A stretch of 8,524 bases of DNA from a bacterium (GTDB lineage: Bacteria > Desulfobacterota > S145-22), in contig JALTEW010000198.1 of assembly GCA_027073795.1 (NCBI GenBank), forward strand, positions 1 to 8,524, given 5' to 3'. The translations under genes and the position numbers were made by a program. Positions 6,114 through 8,524 of this stretch are shown piece after piece. The notes under the pieces were generated by a model. It was not told where the DNA came from. It did no database searches and saw nothing but the letters and a program-made list of their open reading frames with translations. The first letter of the stretch is position 1. Every line of letters begins with the position of its first letter.

Positions 6114-7693
6114 AACTACCTCGACTCATGATCATAGCAGGCGTGTTTCTGTTCTTTCTGACAGGTTGGGGAATCTCTTCTTCCCTGAGGGAACTTCCTC
6201 CTCTGTCTCCTCCAACCGCCTCTTCAGAAAGCATGGAGAATCAACCGGCCGGGCAAGGACAAACGGGGCAGAAGCCGGTGGAAAATCCACCTGCCGGGCT
6301 GCAAGAAAACGAAACGGCCCCATCCGGGGAAACCGAAAGGGCAAAATCATCGCAGGAGAAAATCCCGGCCCATGATTTGCATCCTGGTCTTCCTTTCTAC
6401 CCTTCTCTGATACGCATTGGCAGGGAGGGAACTGTCTCACTCGATAATTTTACAGGGGCACCTGAATGTGGCGTGTGCCACAAGCAAATTTACGAGCAGT
6501 GGAAGGGATCCATGCATGCGGCGGCCTTTACTGATCCCATCTGGCGGGCGTTTGTGGCCATGGGATCCGAAGAAACGGGAGGAAAAATTGACAAGTTATG
6601 CATCGGTTGCCACACGCCCATTGGCTTGGTGACGGGAGATGTGAAAGATGCAGAAGGAATATTTTCCGAAGACACGGACCTTGTTTCCACCTTTGGGGTC
6701 CAGTGCGACGCCTGCCATGTCATGTCTGAAAGCCATGGGGCTGAAATCACGGCTGAGGAACCTGGGAACGGATCGTTTGCAATGGTACCCGGGAAGGTTA
6801 AGCGAGGACCTTACGAGGATTGTGATGCCAGAGAACACGAGGGGATCTGGTCTTCCCTGCATGTCACGTCCAGGATATGTGCCAATTGTCACCAGTCCTT
6901 CCATGGGAATGTTCCCCTGGAGCGAACCTACGATGAATGGAAACACTCCGTCTATGCCCGAGCAGGGATACAGTGCCAGCACTGCCACATGATGCCGGTT
7001 GACAAGGCCGTTGAAGCGGCTCGAACCCTTACGCCACCAGAGCTGACGGGGCCTGCGTCAGAGCTAAAGTCGGAGCGGGCACCTTTCTTCCCCCACTGGT
7101 TTCTTGGGGCGAACGTCCCCATGGCCCGTCAGAATGGTTATCAGGAACACGCCAGGGAGATGATGCATCGCCTGCAGACGGCGGCGGCACTGGAGATGGA
7201 GGTGTCCGATGCTGTGGTATCTCCTGGCCAGTTATTAAGGGTAAGGGTCAAGGTTCACAATGTGGCAGCAGGCCATAATCTCCCCACCTCGCTAACGGAG
7301 TTGAGACAGATGTGGCTGAATATTCAGGCATCGGATCAGGATGGAAGGTCTTTTTTTCACTCTGGTGAGCTAACGGACACGGGCGCCTTGGAACAAGGCA
7401 CAAAAATATTTGATGCCTACGCGGTGGATGAAAGCGGTCAGCATACCCTCAAGCCCTGGAAAATCGATCACTTCCTCTGGAACCACACCATTCCTCCCAA
7501 GGGAATGGCCGTAGTGGAATATACCTTCCAGATCCCGAGAGGGATCCGTAAAGAAGTGCGGCTCGTCGTGAAACTCCGGTACCGATCGTATCCCCAGGCG
7601 TTTGTGAACAGTCTGTTGAAAGAGAAGTCATTTACGGTGCCGATCATTGACATGGTCGAAAAACGACTTGTTTTACCGGTAGCGGGTCAGTGA
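6110..7693 (+). CDS. Exported pentahaem c-type cytochrome (cytochrome c554-like)
   Basis: This 527-residue protein has five CXXCH haem-attachment sites at residues 120-124, 164-168, 199-203, 257-261 and 289-293, all in the N-terminal half. An N-terminal Lys/Arg and hydrophobic run (residues 2-20) is an export signal. No clear AxA cleavage site follows, so it may remain as an anchor. Residues 30-90 form a linker rich in Pro, Gln, Gly and Glu. The segment from about 115, with CGVCHKQIYEQWKGSMHA, resembles the cytochrome c554 family of multihaem electron carriers. Residues about 365-515 have no haem sites and look like a beta-sandwich, with the marker HNVAAGHNLPTS. The protein should move electrons outside the cytoplasmic membrane; donor and acceptor cannot be told. 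The start is supported by AGGAG at 6099-6103, six bases before the ATG, which overlaps the nfo stop. It is the last gene of the run, and no clear terminator follows. Confidence 0.9.
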   Translation: MKLPRLMIIAGVFLFFLTGWGISSSLRELPPLSPPTASSESMENQPAGQGQTGQKPVENPPAGLQENETAPSGETERAKSSQEKIPAHDLHPGLPFYPSLIRIGREGTVSLDNFTGAPECGVCHKQIYEQWKGSMHAAAFTDPIWRAFVAMGSEETGGKIDKLCIGCHTPIGLVTGDVKDAEGIFSEDTDLVSTFGVQCDACHVMSESHGAEITAEEPGNGSFAMVPGKVKRGPYEDCDAREHEGIWSSLHVTSRICANCHQSFHGNVPLERTYDEWKHSVYARAGIQCQHCHMMPVDKAVEAARTLTPPELTGPASELKSERAPFFPHWFLGANVPMARQNGYQEHAREMMHRLQTAAALEMEVSDAVVSPGQLLRVRVKVHNVAAGHNLPTSLTELRQMWLNIQASDQDGRSFFHSGELTDTGALEQGTKIFDAYAVDESGQHTLKPWKIDHFLWNHTIPPKGMAVVEYTFQIPRGIRKEVRLVVKLRYRSYPQAFVNSLLKEKSFTVPIIDMVEKRLVLPVAGQ

Positions 7694-7712
7694 TGACTTC
7701 CCCCAAAAACCT

Positions 7713-7741
7713 TTGACAGGATTTGTTGCTTGTGCTAAGAA
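7713..7741 (+). promoter_or_regulatory. Promoter of the tRNA-Thr gene
   Basis: A perfect -35 TTGACA (7713-7718), a 17-bp spacer and a -10 TAAGAA (7736-7741) preceded by an extended TGC element predict a start near 7748, only about four bases before the mature tRNA. This gives the tRNA its own transcription unit, apart from any read-through from the cytochrome operon. Confidence 0.72.
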
Positions 7742-7751
7742 AAAGGTGGAA

Positions 7752-7827
7752 GCCAACGTAGCTCAGCTGGTAGAGCAGCTGATTCGTAATCAGCAGGTCA
7801 GCGGTTCGAGTCCGCTCGTTGGCTCCA
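7752..7827 (+). tRNA. thrT: tRNA-Thr (anticodon CGU, reads ACG)
   Basis: The 76-base cloverleaf is complete. The acceptor stem is GCCAACG/CGTTGGC (7752-7758 with 7817-7823), seven perfect pairs. The D stem is GCTC/GAGC (7761-7764 with 7773-7776). The anticodon stem is GCTGA/TCAGC around loop TTCGTAA, with anticodon CGT at 7785-7787. The variable loop is AGGTC. The T stem is AGCGG/CCGCT with loop TTCGAGT at 7805-7811. Position 73 is T (7824), and CCA (7825-7827) is encoded in the DNA. The gene symbol is a guess within the tRNA-Thr set. tRNA-Thr(CGU) genes are known integration targets in other bacteria, for example thrW in E. coli, which matters for the region downstream. Confidence 0.97.
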
Positions 7828-7835
7828 ATGATTTC

Positions 7836-7873
7836 AAGGGGTTAGGTGATTAGGCCTAATCCCTTATTTTTTT
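7836..7873 (+). terminator. Rho-independent terminator of tRNA-Thr
   Basis: An 11-bp stem (7836-7846 with 7855-7865, one G-T wobble) encloses an 8-base loop and is followed by A and seven T residues (7867-7873). It begins eight bases after the CCA end of the tRNA. Confidence 0.9.
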
Positions 7874-7875
7874 AT

Positions 7876-7894
7876 TGGTAACATACTGGTAACA
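7876..7894. repeat. Tandem TGGTAACA direct repeats on 11-bp pitch
   Basis: TGGTAACA occurs at 7876-7883 and again at 7887-7894, one helical turn apart on the same DNA face. The pair lies about 50 bp past the tRNA 3' end, where arm-type sites of tyrosine integrases or their excisionases often sit. That role is inference; no integrase gene is in view. Confidence 0.5.
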
Positions 7895-7921
7895 AAACTT
7901 TCGATTTTCTGGCTTCAGTTA

Positions 7922-7935
7922 GTCAAAAAATTGAC
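7922..7935. repeat. Inverted repeat GTCAA-N4-TTGAC
   Basis: GTCAA (7922-7926) and TTGAC (7931-7935) flank four A residues, and a third AGTCAA follows at 7942-7947. The AT-rich palindrome could be a protein-binding site; it has no T run after it and is too short to be a strong terminator. Confidence 0.35.
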
Positions 7936-7952
7936 CAACGGAGTCAAGGGGC

Positions 7953-7985
7953 CCCCCACCCCGCCGTTTTGAAAAGGGGAGGGGG
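7953..7985. repeat. GC-rich hairpin, possible dispersed repeat unit
   Basis: CCCCCACCCC (7953-7962) pairs with GGGGAGGGGG (7976-7985) as nine G-C pairs interrupted by one A-A mismatch, around a 13-base loop that itself contains TTTTGAAAA. GC-rich hairpins with an AAAAGGGGAGGGGG arm resemble dispersed intergenic repeats found in several anaerobic proteobacteria. Only one copy is in this window, so the repeat nature is unproven. Confidence 0.45.
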
Positions 7986-8023
7986 TATGTGATAAAATCC
8001 AGGAATGAGACAAAAGCTGGCTA

Positions 8024-8047
8024 TGGTGAACCTCATGTGATCCACCA
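8024..8047 (-). other. Hairpin just after the J-domain gene stop
   Basis: In minus-strand RNA, TGGTGGATC pairs with GGTTCACCA over nine positions with two G-U wobbles and a 6-base loop. It starts about ten bases past the stop codon. There is no U tract, so it would be a 3'-end stabiliser or a weak terminator rather than a standard one. On the plus strand the wobbles become mismatches. Confidence 0.35.
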
Positions 8048-8056
8048 CACTTTGAT

Positions 8057-8524
8057 TTATAGATTACTATATTCTTTCAATATCTTTTCGTAAGCCCAAT
8101 TAATCTTTGCCAAAAGATCATTTTTCTGCTTTATTGAAGGTTCACTAGCATCTATAAATTTATCTGGGTGATAGGTTTGAACTAATTTTTTGTAAACACC
8201 TTTTATTGTGATGAGTGAATCTGTTCTATGAACCCCTAATATTAAATATGGATCCGAATTATTTTGTACTTTTTGAAATTCATTCCTGGCTTTCTCCCAT
8301 TCTTCGTAAGCGTTGCGTTTAAAATTTTCAGCATCGTTTAATTCTTTTTTTGCTTTTTCAAAAAGTGCTTCTGCTTCAGCACGAATTTTTTCAATTTTTT
8401 TATCCATTCCATGATTTACTGGAATCTTCCTTGTTTTAAACAAGAGCATTACAGTAATCAAACCGATAAAGAAAATTTCAGCAGCTAAAATTTCTGTATT
8501 TATAGACCAGGGTAAATGATAAAA
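8057..8524 (-). CDS. Membrane-anchored protein with C-terminal J-domain, 5' end missing
   Basis: The frame is open from the right edge of the window to the TAA at 8059-8057, so at least 155 residues are present and the true start lies outside. A TTG at 8461 or an ATG at 8449 could be read as a start, but either would cut into a hydrophobic segment (EILAAEIFFIGLITVMLLF, followed by KTRK) that looks like one membrane helix. Next comes a Lys/Glu-rich helical or coiled-coil stretch (EKIRAEAEALFEKAKKEL and onward). A complete J-domain forms the C-terminus, with DPYLILGV, a helix II, the HPD motif in YHPDKF, and a helix III ending EKILKEY. J-domains stimulate the ATPase of DnaK-type chaperones, so this protein would recruit DnaK to a membrane. 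There is no G/F or zinc-finger region, so it is not DnaJ itself. The DNA is much more AT-rich than the genes to the left, with 17 G/C in 8061-8120. Confidence 0.8.
   Translation of the reverse strand, partial: FYHLPWSINTEILAAEIFFIGLITVMLLFKTRKIPVNHGMDKKIEKIRAEAEALFEKAKKELNDAENFKRNAYEEWEKARNEFQKVQNNSDPYLILGVHRTDSLITIKGVYKKLVQTYHPDKFIDASEPSIKQKNDLLAKINWAYEKILKEYSNL

Noticed and set aside
6236..6330. Imperfect repetition of CCGGGCA/CCGGGCT and GAAAA in the cytochrome linker as a tandem repeat
   Set aside because: The similarity reflects biased Pro/Gln/Glu codons in a low-complexity linker and has no fixed unit length.
7874..8056. Possible small gene or CRISPR-like repeats between the tRNA terminator and the J-domain gene
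   Set aside because: No convincing open frame with a ribosome-binding site was seen, and the repeats are two octamers without regular spacers.

Overview
The window looks like a piece of chromosome from a free-living anaerobic bacterium with moderate GC content. A five-haem c-type cytochrome, a minimal two-gene Fe-S assembly system (SMS/SufBC type) and several acyl-CoA genes would all fit a Desulfobacterota (sulfate-reducing or syntrophic) host. That placement is inference from gene content only. No rRNA or other phylogenetic marker is present, and other anaerobic phyla are possible.

Left block (1-1506, minus strand). Reading leftward, there is a Nudix-Smr fusion protein (1506-814), a MaoC-type (R)-enoyl-CoA hydratase (653-168), and the first 35 codons of a beta-keto acid cleavage enzyme (BKACE/Kce family). 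That last gene starts at a GTG at 106 and runs off the left edge. The hydratase and the BKACE gene are 61 bp apart on the same strand and probably belong to one acyl-CoA catabolic unit.

Central block (1692-7693, plus strand). A divergent intergenic region with back-to-back promoter candidates separates the left block from a tightly packed run of five genes. These are an acyl-CoA ligase, the SmsC ATPase, the SmsB scaffold, endonuclease IV (nfo) and an exported pentahaem cytochrome. Gaps are 32 bp or less and two junctions overlap, so they are probably co-transcribed. SmsC and SmsB should form the Fe-S assembly complex. SmsB carries in one chain the residues that E. coli divides between SufB and SufD. 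No cysteine desulfurase is present in the window. Nfo repairs abasic sites and oxidised DNA. The cytochrome would act on the outer side of the cytoplasmic membrane. How the functions in this operon relate to one another is not clear from sequence.

Right block (7694-8524). A tRNA-Thr(CGU) with its own strong promoter is followed by a rho-independent terminator. Beyond it the DNA changes: there are tandem TGGTAACA repeats on an 11-bp pitch, short inverted repeats, a GC-rich hairpin, and then a very AT-rich minus-strand gene cut by the right edge. That gene encodes a membrane-anchored protein with a C-terminal J-domain. The tRNA 3' end, the tandem repeats and the composition shift together suggest the left border of an integrated genomic island. 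No integrase is visible inside the window.
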